The notes under the pieces are model-generated. The model was not told the origin of the DNA and did not search any database. It saw only the letters and a list, made by a program, of their open reading frames with translations. 64,000 nucleotides of DNA from Sphingomonas carotinifaciens (lineage in GTDB: Bacteria; Pseudomonadota; Alphaproteobacteria; Sphingomonadales; Sphingomonadaceae), in NCBI RefSeq assembly GCF_009789535.1, contig NZ_WSUT01000001.1, forward strand, positions 248,001 to 312,000, written 5' to 3'. Position 1 is the first letter of the stretch, and each line of letters opens with the position of its first letter. Shown here piece after piece: positions 18,966 to 27,322 of the stretch. Both the position numbers and the translations under genes were made by a program.

Positions 18966-19679
18966 TCAGGCAGTGATCGGCAGCACCGCGTCGGTGCCGT
19001 TCACGTTGACGGTCAGCTTGCCGAGATCGGCCGCGGCATCGGGCAGGGGCCAGCGCATCGTCTGACCCGGCAGGACATAGCCGACCAGCCCCGGCAGCAG
19101 GGGCGTGCGCCCCCCGCGCAGATCGACCAGCCGGGCATGGCGCGCGCCGCTGTTGGTGACGACCAGATAGCGTCGCCCCTCGCTCAGCAGGATTCGTGCG
19201 GCAAGGACCGGCTGCGCGTTGGCGCTCGCCCCGGCACGGACGAACAGCGGAATCGAATACCGCATCTGTACCGCCAGTTGCGCACGCGGGCCGGCCTCGG
19301 CGCCCTTGGTATCGATCGCGGGCGGCAGCTCGTCGATCAGCAGACGGTAGCTTTGCTCGCCGCTGCCCGTATCGGCCACGTCGCGGCGCAGGATGCGGAC
19401 GAGCTGACGCTGGCCCGGGGCCACCGTGGCGATGGGCGGGCTGGCGACGATCCTGTCCTGATCGACGTGCCGGTCCTCGCCGTTGTCCTGCGTCCAGTGG
19501 AGGGTGCGGACCTGCAGGGTAACGGGGGCGTTGCCCTTGTTCTCGATCCACAGGGCGGTGGCGCGTTCGCCTGCGGCGATCACGGGATCGATCGGCCAGA
19601 TGACGACCGTCGCGGCGGAGCAGGGGGCGGCGAGGGCGAGCAGGAGGAAGGCGCACAGGCGGAACAGCCGCAGGGTCAT
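18966..19679 (-). CDS. Periplasmic fimbrial chaperone (CsuC-like)
   Basis: 237 residues from ATG 19679; the upstream 25 in-frame codons lack a signal-like character. The signal peptide is LRLFRLCAFLLLALAAPCSA. The PapD-like Ig fold shows VIWPIDPVIAAGERATALWIENKG, then the subunit-anchoring region LVRILRRDVADTGSGEQSYRLLIDELP with conserved Arg, and QMRYSIPLFVRAG. It escorts SCPU subunits to the usher by donor-strand complementation. Third gene of the operon. Confidence 0.92.
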   Translation of the reverse strand: MTLRLFRLCAFLLLALAAPCSAATVVIWPIDPVIAAGERATALWIENKGNAPVTLQVRTLHWTQDNGEDRHVDQDRIVASPPIATVAPGQRQLVRILRRDVADTGSGEQSYRLLIDELPPAIDTKGAEAGPRAQLAVQMRYSIPLFVRAGASANAQPVLAARILLSEGRRYLVVTNSGARHARLVDLRGGRTPLLPGLVGYVLPGQTMRWPLPDAAADLGKLTVNVNGTDAVLPITA

Positions 19680-19707
19680 GGCAGGCGACTCGGCAAGGGG
19701 TGAGGGG

Positions 19708-20214
19708 TTACCAGCGGACGGTGATCCGCACGACATCGGCGTAGCGGCCGGCACGGGCAGGGCGGGGCACGGTGGCGCGGGCGCGTACCGGCAGGCTGAG
19801 GCGGGAGGTGCCCGGCGGGAAGGTCAGGGCGATCGACTGCCCCTCCCACGGCGTCGTGCCGCCGTTCACGAACAGGTGATAGGGGATCAGGCTGGCGCCG
19901 TCCCCGGCATGGGCCAGTTGCGGCACGCCGGCGCGGGCATGTTCGCCGGCATCCGCGCTGACCGTGGCGACGGTGCCGGGGGTGCAGGCCAGTTGCACGC
20001 CGTCCGTCACCCCCGCCTCCAGCGTGGCGCCGGTCGCGCCGTTCGCGGTGCCGAGATCGATGCGCCCCCAGGCGCCGGTGCCGTCGACCGTGACCGCGCA
20101 GCCGCTGGCGATGGAGGCGGAGACCTTGAACGTCCGGGCGGTCTCCGCCGGGGCGGCGCCGGGGAGCAGCAACACGCCGACGACCAGCACCGCGATCCCG
20201 GCGCGGCGGGTCAC
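19708..20214 (-). CDS. Csu-type SCPU pilus subunit
   Basis: 168 residues from a GTG at 20214 whose GTGA overlaps the stop of the preceding subunit gene, a typical translational coupling. Signal peptide (AGIAVLVVGVLLLPGAAPA), then one SCPU domain: FKVSASIASGCAVTVDG, PGTVATVSADAGEHA, LIPYHLFVNGG, and a final GRYADVVRITVRW strand. Probably a minor pilin (CsuA or CsuB position). Second gene of the operon. Confidence 0.88.
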   Translation of the reverse strand: MTRRAGIAVLVVGVLLLPGAAPAETARTFKVSASIASGCAVTVDGTGAWGRIDLGTANGATGATLEAGVTDGVQLACTPGTVATVSADAGEHARAGVPQLAHAGDGASLIPYHLFVNGGTTPWEGQSIALTFPPGTSRLSLPVRARATVPRPARAGRYADVVRITVRW

Positions 20215-20765
20215 CAAGTCAGCGTCACCTGCACGGTATCGGTATAGGCGCCCGCCGCCAGCACCTTGCCGCCGCTGTTCACCCGCGCGAAGATCGGCAG
20301 CGAGATGGCGTCGGTCGTGGCGGTGCCCAGTGCGACCGGCTGGCCGATCATGATCTCGTTGCTGTGGTTGGCGTCGCTGTAAAGACGATAGGGCACCATG
20401 TTCTGCCCGAACGCCATGCGCCGCACGCTGCTGTCGGCATGGGCGCCCGCGCCGATCGCCATGGCAGGCGTCAGTCCGGGCGAGCACAGGATGGTGATGG
20501 CGCCCCCGCCGGTCCGGGTCGAGACGACGGTGGCATCGATATCGCCGAAGATGCCCGGTTGCGGCGCGAAGGTGATCGTGCCCAGTTCGCCCAGCGTACC
20601 GGCGGTCACGGTGCCGCCGTTGACCGCACAGGCGCCGGAAACATCGAGGGATATGCCGATCGTGCCATTGGAATCGCCCGCCATGGCGGGCTGCGCGGCA
20701 AGCAATGCGACGAAGGCGAAGGATGCCGCCGCCGCCCTGCGCGTGATGGATGAATGCGTGAACAT
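20211..20765 (-). CDS. Csu-type SCPU major pilin
   Basis: 184 residues from ATG 20765. Signal peptide (FAFVALLAAQPAMAGD), then one SCPU domain: GISLDVSGACAVNGG, FGDIDATVVSTRTGG, MVPYRLYSDANHSNEIMIG and the terminal TDTVQVTLTW strand. Encoded first in the operon, it is the best candidate for the main structural subunit. A hairpin covers the likely ribosome site just upstream of the ATG (20772-20790). Confidence 0.9.
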   Translation of the reverse strand: MFTHSSITRRAAAASFAFVALLAAQPAMAGDSNGTIGISLDVSGACAVNGGTVTAGTLGELGTITFAPQPGIFGDIDATVVSTRTGGGAITILCSPGLTPAMAIGAGAHADSSVRRMAFGQNMVPYRLYSDANHSNEIMIGQPVALGTATTDAISLPIFARVNSGGKVLAAGAYTDTVQVTLTW

Positions 20766-20771
20766 GACCAA

Positions 20772-20790
20772 ACCCCGTTTAGACCGGGGT
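20772..20790 (-). promoter_or_regulatory. 5' leader hairpin overlapping the ribosome site of the main Csu pilin
   Basis: On the minus strand, ACCCCG and CGGGGT pair around a 7-nt loop, ending 6 nt before the ATG at 20765. The CGGGG arm is the only purine-rich Shine-Dalgarno candidate, so the stem could mask translation initiation. The regulatory role is inferred. Confidence 0.35.
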
Positions 20791-21037
20791 ATATTGATGT
20801 TCAGGCCGTTAACGACAGGTTTAATAACCTTTATCGTCGCGATCATCTGCTGATACCGTGCAATCTGCATCTATAACGGAACAGCTTCGACGACCATGAA
20901 CAACTATAATGGTTCGATGACCACGCCAGCTTTTACACGCATATCCTAATCGACAACTTGACCGATGGTTCCCGTCGCCATGGGAACGATCGCGGTGGGC
21001 CATGCGTCATCCCCGCTTCCAGCAAAGGGACCGCGCG
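20791..21037. other. Divergent intergenic region between the Csu operon and the SDR gene
   Basis: About 250 nt, AT-richer than its surroundings, that must hold the Csu promoter (minus strand) and the SDR promoter (plus strand). It contains GTTCCC-N8-GGGAAC (20968-20987), an inverted repeat ahead of the SDR. No convincing promoter hexamers or gene are seen. Confidence 0.4.
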
Positions 21038-22048
21038 ATGTCGATCAGGTTGAAGCCGCTTGCCGAGCAGGTGATCGTGGTGACGGGTGCCAGCAGCGGG
21101 AATGGGCTGGCCATCGTCGAGCAGGCGGCACGGCAGGGTGCGGCGGTGGTCGCCGTCGCACGCGGCGAGCCGGCGCTGGACGCGCTGCGCACGCGGCTGG
21201 CGGCCGAGGGCGCGAAGATCGCGACCTGCGTCGCCGATGTCGCCGATGCCGACGCGGTCGAGCGGGTCGCGGCGGTGGCGGTCGCCACGTTCGGGCGGAT
21301 CGATTCCTGGGTGAACAATGCCGGCACCGGAACCTATGGCACGCTGGAACAGGTGCCGCTGGACGATCACCGGCGTGTGTTCGACGTCAATTATTTCGGC
21401 GTGCTGCACGGATCACTGGTTGCGGCACGCTATCTGCGCGGGCAGGGCGGCGCGATCGTCAATGTCGGCTCGATCCTGGGCGACCGGGCGATCCTGCAAC
21501 AGGGGCCATATTGCGCGACCAAGCATGCGGTACAGGCACTGACCGATACACTGCGCATGGAACTGGAAGCGGCAGGCGCGAACATCTCGGTCACGCTGGT
21601 CAAGCCGGGCGCGATCGACACGCCCTTTCCCGAACATGCCCGCAACTTCATGGACAAGCCGCCGCGGCTGCCCCCGCCGCTCTACACGCCCGAGGTGGTC
21701 GCCGACGCGGTGCTGCACGCCTGCGCGCATCCGCAGCGCACCCTCTATGCCGGCGGCGGCGGGCTGCTGTCGTCTTTGCTGCCCCAGCTTGCCCCGCGCA
21801 TCGCCGATGCGATCATGGAAGTGGTCGGCACGCCCGCGCAGCAAAAGCCGGCCGATCCCGGCGACCCCGAGCGCCGCGACAATCTGTACCAGCCCCGCAA
21901 GGGTGCGCGGCGTGGCAGCCAGCATCTGTTAGCCCGTCATTCCAGCCTGACACTGCAGGTACAGAAGCTGCCCAAGGCGTTGCTGGTCCTGGGCGTTGCG
22001 GGGCTGGGTACCACCATCGCGATCGGCCGGCGCCTGTCACGACGGTGA
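21038..22048 (+). CDS. SDR family oxidoreductase with C-terminal membrane segment
   Basis: 336 residues from ATG 21038 (AAAGGGA upstream). Rossmann start VVTGASSGNGLAIVEQA, where the usual I of TGASSGIG is N; NNAG motif (WVNNAGTGTYG); active site Ser in NVGSILGD and YCATKHA for the YxxxK pair. The extra C-terminal 80 residues end in a hydrophobic stretch, LPKALLVLGVAGLGTTIAIG, that could anchor it to the membrane. This matches the extended SDR proteins common in sphingomonads; substrate unknown. Confidence 0.88.
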   Translation: MSIRLKPLAEQVIVVTGASSGNGLAIVEQAARQGAAVVAVARGEPALDALRTRLAAEGAKIATCVADVADADAVERVAAVAVATFGRIDSWVNNAGTGTYGTLEQVPLDDHRRVFDVNYFGVLHGSLVAARYLRGQGGAIVNVGSILGDRAILQQGPYCATKHAVQALTDTLRMELEAAGANISVTLVKPGAIDTPFPEHARNFMDKPPRLPPPLYTPEVVADAVLHACAHPQRTLYAGGGGLLSSLLPQLAPRIADAIMEVVGTPAQQKPADPGDPERRDNLYQPRKGARRGSQHLLARHSSLTLQVQKLPKALLVLGVAGLGTTIAIGRRLSRR

Positions 22049-22158
22049 ACGCATCTTTAACATAACCTGTATTATCGATCTTATGTAGGACGCTTCCGGG
22101 CCGTCTTCGCATACGCTTAGCGTTGGACTTCGCGGCGTCGACTTAGCACAAAGGGACC

Positions 22159-22845
22159 ATGCCCGAACGCGTGATGATCGTTGAGGACGACCGGGACATT
22201 GCGGACCTGTTGACCGCCTATGCCGAGCGTGCGGGCTTTCAGGTGCAATGGGCGGCCAGCGTCACCGATGCGGTGCAGATGCATGCGCGGTGGCGGCCCG
22301 ACCTGATCATGCTGGACATCGGTTTGCCTGGCGGCGACGGCATCGATGTGCTGACCGCGGTCAGGCGGCGCGACGATACCCCGATCATCATGCTGACCGC
22401 GGTCGATGACGACGTGACCAAGCTGATGAGCTTTCGCATCGGCGCCGACGACTATGTGGTGAAGCCGTTCAATCCCTCCGAGGTGATCGAGCGGGTGCGC
22501 GCCGTGCTGCGCCGGGCGCGCGGGAGCAGCGCCGCGCGCGCGCTGATCGTCGGGGATCTGGCGATCGACCTGGAGGCGCGGCTGGCGGAGCGCCGCCCGG
22601 CGGACGGTGTGGCGGCCCCCCTGCCGTTGACCCCGACGGAATTCGCGCTGCTGGCGCATATGGCCCGCCAGCCGCGCCGGGCCTTTACCCGCACCGAGTT
22701 GCTCGACGCGGTGTCGCCCGACAGCGATGCGCTGGACCGGGTGATCGACTCCCACATCTCGAAGCTGCGCACGAAGCTGGCGGCTGCGGGCCTGCCCGCG
22801 CTGATCGAACCGGTCCGTGGGCTGGGCTATCGCCTGTCGTCATAG
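22159..22845 (+). CDS. OmpR-family response regulator
   Basis: 228 residues. Receiver domain 1-118: acidic EDD (9-11), phospho-acceptor Asp in LIMLDIGLPGG, Lys in VVKPFNP. Winged-helix DNA-binding domain about 130-228: LTPTEFALLAHMARQPRRAFTRTELLDAV, then LDRVIDSHISKLRTKL. Two nt separate it from the kinase gene, so they form a two-component pair. AAGGGA lies upstream of the ATG. The sensed signal is not apparent. Confidence 0.92.
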   Translation: MPERVMIVEDDRDIADLLTAYAERAGFQVQWAASVTDAVQMHARWRPDLIMLDIGLPGGDGIDVLTAVRRRDDTPIIMLTAVDDDVTKLMSFRIGADDYVVKPFNPSEVIERVRAVLRRARGSSAARALIVGDLAIDLEARLAERRPADGVAAPLPLTPTEFALLAHMARQPRRAFTRTELLDAVSPDSDALDRVIDSHISKLRTKLAAAGLPALIEPVRGLGYRLSS

Positions 22846-22847
22846 GG

Positions 22848-23999
22848 ATGAACCGGCTGTCCACCCGGATGCTGCTGCTCGCGGCGTTCATGACCGTGCT
22901 GACGCTGGCGATCGGCATCGGCGCCTCGTTCCTGCTGACCTATTTCGACTTTTACGACCTGAGTGCGGAAATGCCGCGATCGGGCTGGCTGGAACTGGGT
23001 GCGATGCTGCGCGACGACCCGGCCGCACAGGCGCGGTTTCGACAGTTGTTCGTCCGCTACAGCCGTACCGAGATCGGCGCACGCGACTGGTATTTCATTG
23101 CCCTCACCGCGGCGATCTCGACGCTGGCGGGCGGCGCGGTCGCGTTCGTCTTCGCACGGCGGCTCAGCCGTCCAATCACCGCGGTCGCCGATGCGGCGGC
23201 AAAGGTCGCGGCGGGCCGGCCGGATGTGCGGATCACCCCGGCCGCGGCGGCCGGCGAGGTGGCCGATCTGGTCGACAGCTTCAACGCGATGGCCGCATCG
23301 CTCGACGCCTATGCGCGCGAGCGCACCATCCTGACCGCCGGGATCGCGCACGAGATGCGCACACCGCTGACCGTGCTGCGCGGTCGGTTGCACGGTGTGA
23401 TCGACGGGGTCATCGCGGTGGATGCGGACGAGGCGCCGCGCCTGCTGCGCCATGTCGACAAGCTGTCGCGCATCGTCGAGGAGTTGCGCACCCTGGCCCA
23501 TGCCGAGGTACAGCCGCTGGCGCTGGAGCGGCGGACGGTGGATCTTGCCGAGGCGGCGCGGCTGGTCGCGTCCGACCTGGAGGCGATGGCGGCGGGAGGG
23601 GATGTGCGGATCAGGGTGACGGGCGCGGCGCCACCCGTCGCGGTCGATCCGCTGCGCATCAACCAGGCGCTGACCAACCTGATCGTCAACGCGGTACGCC
23701 ATGCGCCCGCCGGCACGACTGTGTATGTCACGATCGGCGACATGCGCGATGGCGTGGCGATCGCGGTCGCGGACGAAGGACCCGGCTTCGCGGCCGATGA
23801 CGCCGCGCAACTGTTCGTCCCCTTCTGGCGCGCCGATACCGCGGTGAACGCGCGCAAGCCGGGCAGCGGGCTGGGCCTGAGCCTGGCGCAGAAGATCGCG
23901 CAGGCACATGGCGGCAGCATCGCAGCGGAGAACCGGTCGGATGGCGCCGGCGCGCGCTTTACGCTGCGCCTGCCGCACCTCGCGCCGCCGGTCATCTAA
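22848..23999 (+). CDS. HAMP-domain sensor histidine kinase
   Basis: 383 residues. Two membrane helices (about 7-29 and 82-104) flank a short periplasmic loop of about 50 residues; HAMP domain about 105-157; HisKA H-box AHEMRTPLTVLRGR; HATPase with N-box NLIVNAVRHAP, G1 ADEGPGF and G2 GSGLGLSLAQKI. A BaeS-like inner-membrane kinase acting on the regulator encoded immediately upstream. Confidence 0.92.
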   Translation: MNRLSTRMLLLAAFMTVLTLAIGIGASFLLTYFDFYDLSAEMPRSGWLELGAMLRDDPAAQARFRQLFVRYSRTEIGARDWYFIALTAAISTLAGGAVAFVFARRLSRPITAVADAAAKVAAGRPDVRITPAAAAGEVADLVDSFNAMAASLDAYARERTILTAGIAHEMRTPLTVLRGRLHGVIDGVIAVDADEAPRLLRHVDKLSRIVEELRTLAHAEVQPLALERRTVDLAEAARLVASDLEAMAAGGDVRIRVTGAAPPVAVDPLRINQALTNLIVNAVRHAPAGTTVYVTIGDMRDGVAIAVADEGPGFAADDAAQLFVPFWRADTAVNARKPGSGLGLSLAQKIAQAHGGSIAAENRSDGAGARFTLRLPHLAPPVI

Positions 24000-24052
24000 A
24001 CCCGCACCGTTCCTCCATCAAACCTCCATGTCGGGCGTCTAGGGCGCTGCCC

Positions 24053-25309
24053 GTGTCGAGTGTTCCGCTTATTCTGCCAGGGGCAGCGGCGCTGGCGCGG
24101 CTGGCGCCCTCCCCCGTCCGGCCCGCCGCGCGCGCGATCTGTCCCTCTTCCCGGCCCGTTGGCGATGCGGCGCTGCGCGTCGCGTTGTTCTCCGGCAACT
24201 ACAATTGCGTGCGTGACGGCGCGAACCGGGCGCTCAACCGCCTGATCGGGCATGTCCTGTCGCGTGGCCACGGCGCACGCGTCTATTCGCCGGCCATCGC
24301 CGAGCCGGCCTTTGCGCCGGCGGGCGACCTGGTCCCGGTCGCCTCGCTGGCCATTCCGGGGCGGCCGGAATATCGCCTCGCGCCGCGCCTGCCCGGTGCA
24401 GCCGCCGCCGACGTGCGCGGCTTTGCGCCCGATATCGTGCATGTGTCGGCGCCCGACGGCCTCAATGCCGGCGCGATCCGGCTGGCCCGGCGGATGGGCG
24501 TGCCGGTGGTGGCAAGCATGCACACCCGGTTCGAGACCTATTTCGAATATTACGGGCTGGGCCTGCTGCGCCGCCCGGCGGAGGCGTGGCTGCGCCGGTT
24601 CTACAATCGCTGCGACATGGTGCTGGTGCCCAATGCCGGCATCGCCGACGAGATGCGCGCGGGCGGCGTTACCAGCCCGATGCGCATCTGGAGCCGCGGG
24701 GTCGATCCGCGCCAGTTCAGCCCGGCATGGCGCGACGATGGCTGGCGCCGGCGCATGGGGATTGCGCCGCATGAGGTGGCGGTGCTGTTCTTCGGGCGGC
24801 TGGTCGCCGAAAAGGGGCTTGCCATGTACGAGGCGGTGATCGCCGGGCTGCGGGCTCGCGGCCTGCGCGTTCGGCCGCTGGTGATCGGCGACGGGCCGGA
24901 GCGCGACCGCTTCGCCCGCCGGCTGGAGGGTGCGGTGATGACCGGCCATCTGGGCGGCGAGGCGCTGGGCCGCGCGGTCGCGAGTGCCGACCTGTTCGTC
25001 AACCCCAGCCTGACCGAGGCGTTCGGCAACGTCACGCTGGAGGCGATGGCATCCGGCGTGCCGGTGGTCGCCGCCGATGTCGCGGCTACCCGCGCGCTGA
25101 TCGACGACGGGCAATCCGGGCTGCTGGTGTCGCCCCGCGATACGGTCGCCTATGTCGAGGCGGCCGCCACGCTGATCGCCGATCGCGGGCGCGCAGCCGC
25201 ACTGGCGGGCGCCGCGCTGGCCGCGACGCGCAGCTTCGACTGGCCGGCGACGCTGGATGCGGTGATCGCGGGCTACCGCAGTGCCGCCCTGTCGGCGAAC
25301 CGCGCATGA
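24053..25309 (+). CDS. GT4-family glycosyltransferase
   Basis: 418 residues from a GTG. GT-B fold: N-terminal domain with FSGNYNCVRDGANRALNRLI and DIVHVSAPDGLNAGAIRLARRMG, then the C-terminal nucleotide-sugar domain with FFGRLVAEKGLAMYEA and the signature NPSLTEAFGNVTLEAMASGVP (E-x7-E). Resembles enzymes adding mannose or glucose to lipids or glycans; donor and acceptor cannot be read. The N-terminus (first 45 residues) is unusually Pro/Ala-rich, so the true start could be downstream. Overlaps the next gene by 4 nt (ATGA). Confidence 0.88.
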   Translation: MSSVPLILPGAAALARLAPSPVRPAARAICPSSRPVGDAALRVALFSGNYNCVRDGANRALNRLIGHVLSRGHGARVYSPAIAEPAFAPAGDLVPVASLAIPGRPEYRLAPRLPGAAAADVRGFAPDIVHVSAPDGLNAGAIRLARRMGVPVVASMHTRFETYFEYYGLGLLRRPAEAWLRRFYNRCDMVLVPNAGIADEMRAGGVTSPMRIWSRGVDPRQFSPAWRDDGWRRRMGIAPHEVAVLFFGRLVAEKGLAMYEAVIAGLRARGLRVRPLVIGDGPERDRFARRLEGAVMTGHLGGEALGRAVASADLFVNPSLTEAFGNVTLEAMASGVPVVAADVAATRALIDDGQSGLLVSPRDTVAYVEAAATLIADRGRAAALAGAALAATRSFDWPATLDAVIAGYRSAALSANRA

Positions 25310-26013
25310 GGTGGGCATACTGGTCGGCCGCGGCCGTAGCGGTGCTGACGATCGCACCGGCACAGGCGCAGGAGGCGCCCGAGATCGCCGAGCCGATGGT
25401 GTTCGATCTCGTCCGGCCGCTCGGCGCCAGGCGCGGCGAGCTGGAGGTCAACACGCTGGCGCAGCACAGCCTGTCCGGCCCGGACCGCAGCGTCGAATGG
25501 GCGCCGGAGATCGAGCTGGCGGTGGCCGACGGCTTTGCGGTGGAACTGGAACTGCCGCTCACCAATCGCCGCGTCACCGATTTCAAGCTGGGGCTGCAGG
25601 GCACGTTCGGCACCATCAATGGCGGGCGTGGCATCCACGGCGTCCAGTATCTCGGGCTGTGGAACCGGGAGCGCGGGCAATGGGAAAGCTCGCTGCTCTA
25701 TGTGATCGGCAACCGGTTCGGGCCACGCTTCAGCACGCTCAGCATGATCGGCGTGGGCGAGGTCAGCGCGGCCGGTGCGGAGGCGCGCGGCCTGATCGTG
25801 AACCATACCAGCTTCTACGACATCAGCGATGCGACGACCGCGGGCGTCGAGGTGAATATCCGCGCCGGGCATGACCGCTCGACGCTCATCATGCCGCAAC
25901 TGCAACAGGATGTGACCGACCGGTTCCAGATCCAGTTCGGCATGGGCGCGGTGCGCGAAACCGGCACCGCCTGGCACCCGCGCGTCGGCGCCCGCGTGGT
26001 GCGGCAATTGTAG
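25306..26013 (+). CDS. Exported protein of unknown function, probably outer-membrane beta-barrel
   Basis: 235 residues, coupled by ATGA overlap to the glycosyltransferase. Signal peptide (AAAVAVLTIAPAQAQ). The mature part has many alternating hydrophobic strands (VEWAPEIELAVADGFAVELELPL, SLLYVIGNRFG) and ends in a potential barrel-closing strand, RVGARVVRQL. No family recognised with certainty. Position suggests a role in glycan export or envelope biogenesis; this is inference. Confidence 0.7.
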   Translation: MRWAYWSAAAVAVLTIAPAQAQEAPEIAEPMVFDLVRPLGARRGELEVNTLAQHSLSGPDRSVEWAPEIELAVADGFAVELELPLTNRRVTDFKLGLQGTFGTINGGRGIHGVQYLGLWNRERGQWESSLLYVIGNRFGPRFSTLSMIGVGEVSAAGAEARGLIVNHTSFYDISDATTAGVEVNIRAGHDRSTLIMPQLQQDVTDRFQIQFGMGAVRETGTAWHPRVGARVVRQL

Positions 26014-26016
26014 GGA

Positions 26017-26748
26017 ATGGTTCGGGGGACGATGATGACGGGTCGGACGATCTGGATGGCGGCACTGGCGGGCACGGCGATGCTGGCGGCACCCCTGCCC
26101 GCCGCCGCGCAATTCTTTCTGAAAAGCTATGATTACAGCGGCGCGGCCGTGACGGGCGCGAATGCCGGCCTCGCCCAACCGCTGCCCGGTGCCACCGACG
26201 CGGAGGGCAAGGCGGCCATGGTCTGGACGATGCGCGCCGCCCTGAACGTCGCGGCGCTGCAATGCCAGTTCGAGCCGACGCTGCTGACGCAAGGCACCTA
26301 CAACGCCATTCTGGCGGACCATGCCGAGGAACTGAAAGCGGCATGGGGCACGCTGAACGGCTATTTCACCCGCACCAGCAAGACGGTAAAGGCCGGACAG
26401 ACCGCGCTCGACCAATTCGGCACGCGGACCTATTCCAGCTTCGCCACGGTATCCTCGCAATATGGCTTCTGCCGCACCGCCGCCGCGGTAGGACGCGACA
26501 CCCTGTTCGCCGCCCGCGGGGGACTGGCGACCATCGCGGCGGACCGCATGCAGGAGCTGCGCAACAGTCTCGTCCCTTATGGCGAGCAGCATTTCCCCCG
26601 CTATATCGGCCGCGATGCGGCGACCCTGCCGCGGCTGGACGTCACCTGCTGGGACAAGAAGGCGCGGTGGCGTGCGCGTGCTTGCGGGGCGGAGATGTGG
26701 CCCCGCCTCGCCGATGCCCGGTCCGGGACGCGGTCAGGCGAGGGTTGA
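26017..26748 (+). CDS. Exported hypothetical protein
   Basis: 243 residues, starting 3 nt after the previous stop; ATG 26032 or 26035 are equally possible starts. The signal peptide ends at LAAPLPAAAQ. The mature protein is mostly helical with three Cys (LQCQFEP, YGFCRTA, VTCWDKKARWRARACG), suggesting disulfides in the periplasm. It looks like conserved sphingomonad proteins of unknown function. Last gene of a likely three-gene operon with the glycosyltransferase. Confidence 0.7.
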   Translation: MVRGTMMTGRTIWMAALAGTAMLAAPLPAAAQFFLKSYDYSGAAVTGANAGLAQPLPGATDAEGKAAMVWTMRAALNVAALQCQFEPTLLTQGTYNAILADHAEELKAAWGTLNGYFTRTSKTVKAGQTALDQFGTRTYSSFATVSSQYGFCRTAAAVGRDTLFAARGGLATIAADRMQELRNSLVPYGEQHFPRYIGRDAATLPRLDVTCWDKKARWRARACGAEMWPRLADARSGTRSGEG

Positions 26749-26780
26749 GAGCAGGCCGGAGCATCGATCGTCAGCGGCGG

Positions 26781-27254
26781 CTACCAATCGCCCGCCCCTG
26801 ACCGTCCGGCGCGATATTCCTCGATGCGGCGCCCGGTCGCCGGTGAGAGGGTGGCGGGCAAGGCGTCCAGTGGGAACCATTCCGCCTGCTCGATCTCCAT
26901 CGGATCGGCGCGCTTCAGGGTGCCGCCCGCGCTCGAAGCGATCCGCGCGACGAAGATGACGATGTGGTCGTCCTTGTGCTCCCGCCGGCTGTGATACACG
27001 CCCAGAACACGCTCGATGACGGCATTCTCCACCGCGATCTCCTCGCGCAACTCGCGGAGCAGGGCGGCCTTGGTGCTTTCGCCCTTCTTCACGCCACCGC
27101 CCGGCAGATACCACAGATCGGTGTAGCTATGGCGTACCAGCGCCACGCGATCCTGCTCGTCCAGCAACAGGACCCGCACGCCGATGGTGCGCGGCTTTGT
27201 CATTCGCCACGCCGCCCGCGCAACCCTGCCTCTGACCCGGTGGTGCCATGCCAT
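26781..27254 (-). CDS. Nudix hydrolase
   Basis: 157 residues from ATG 27254, preceded by AGGAG at correct spacing; ATG 27203 would remove the basic 17-residue N-terminus. The Nudix box is complete: GGGVKKGESTKAALLRELREEI (G-x5-E-x7-R-E-x2-E-E). It cleaves nucleoside diphosphates linked to another moiety; substrate unknown. Single gene, convergent with the exported protein upstream. Confidence 0.9.
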   Translation of the reverse strand: MAWHHRVRGRVARAAWRMTKPRTIGVRVLLLDEQDRVALVRHSYTDLWYLPGGGVKKGESTKAALLRELREEIAVENAVIERVLGVYHSRREHKDDHIVIFVARIASSAGGTLKRADPMEIEQAEWFPLDALPATLSPATGRRIEEYRAGRSGAGDW

Positions 27255-27322
27255 CGCGCTCTCCTGTCGGAACGAGACCAGGCTCGATCAGGCATGGCGG
27301 CAATCGCGGGCGGCACATCCCG

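Noticed and set aside
17211..19703. An 830-codon plus-strand frame across the usher and chaperone genes
   Set aside because: Usher, chaperone and SCPU signatures with signal peptides are on the minus strand.
22060..22086. ACATAA-N15-TTATGT as an operator of the OmpR-type regulator
   Set aside because: A 6-bp match with a long spacer in an AT-rich stretch is not distinguishable from chance here.
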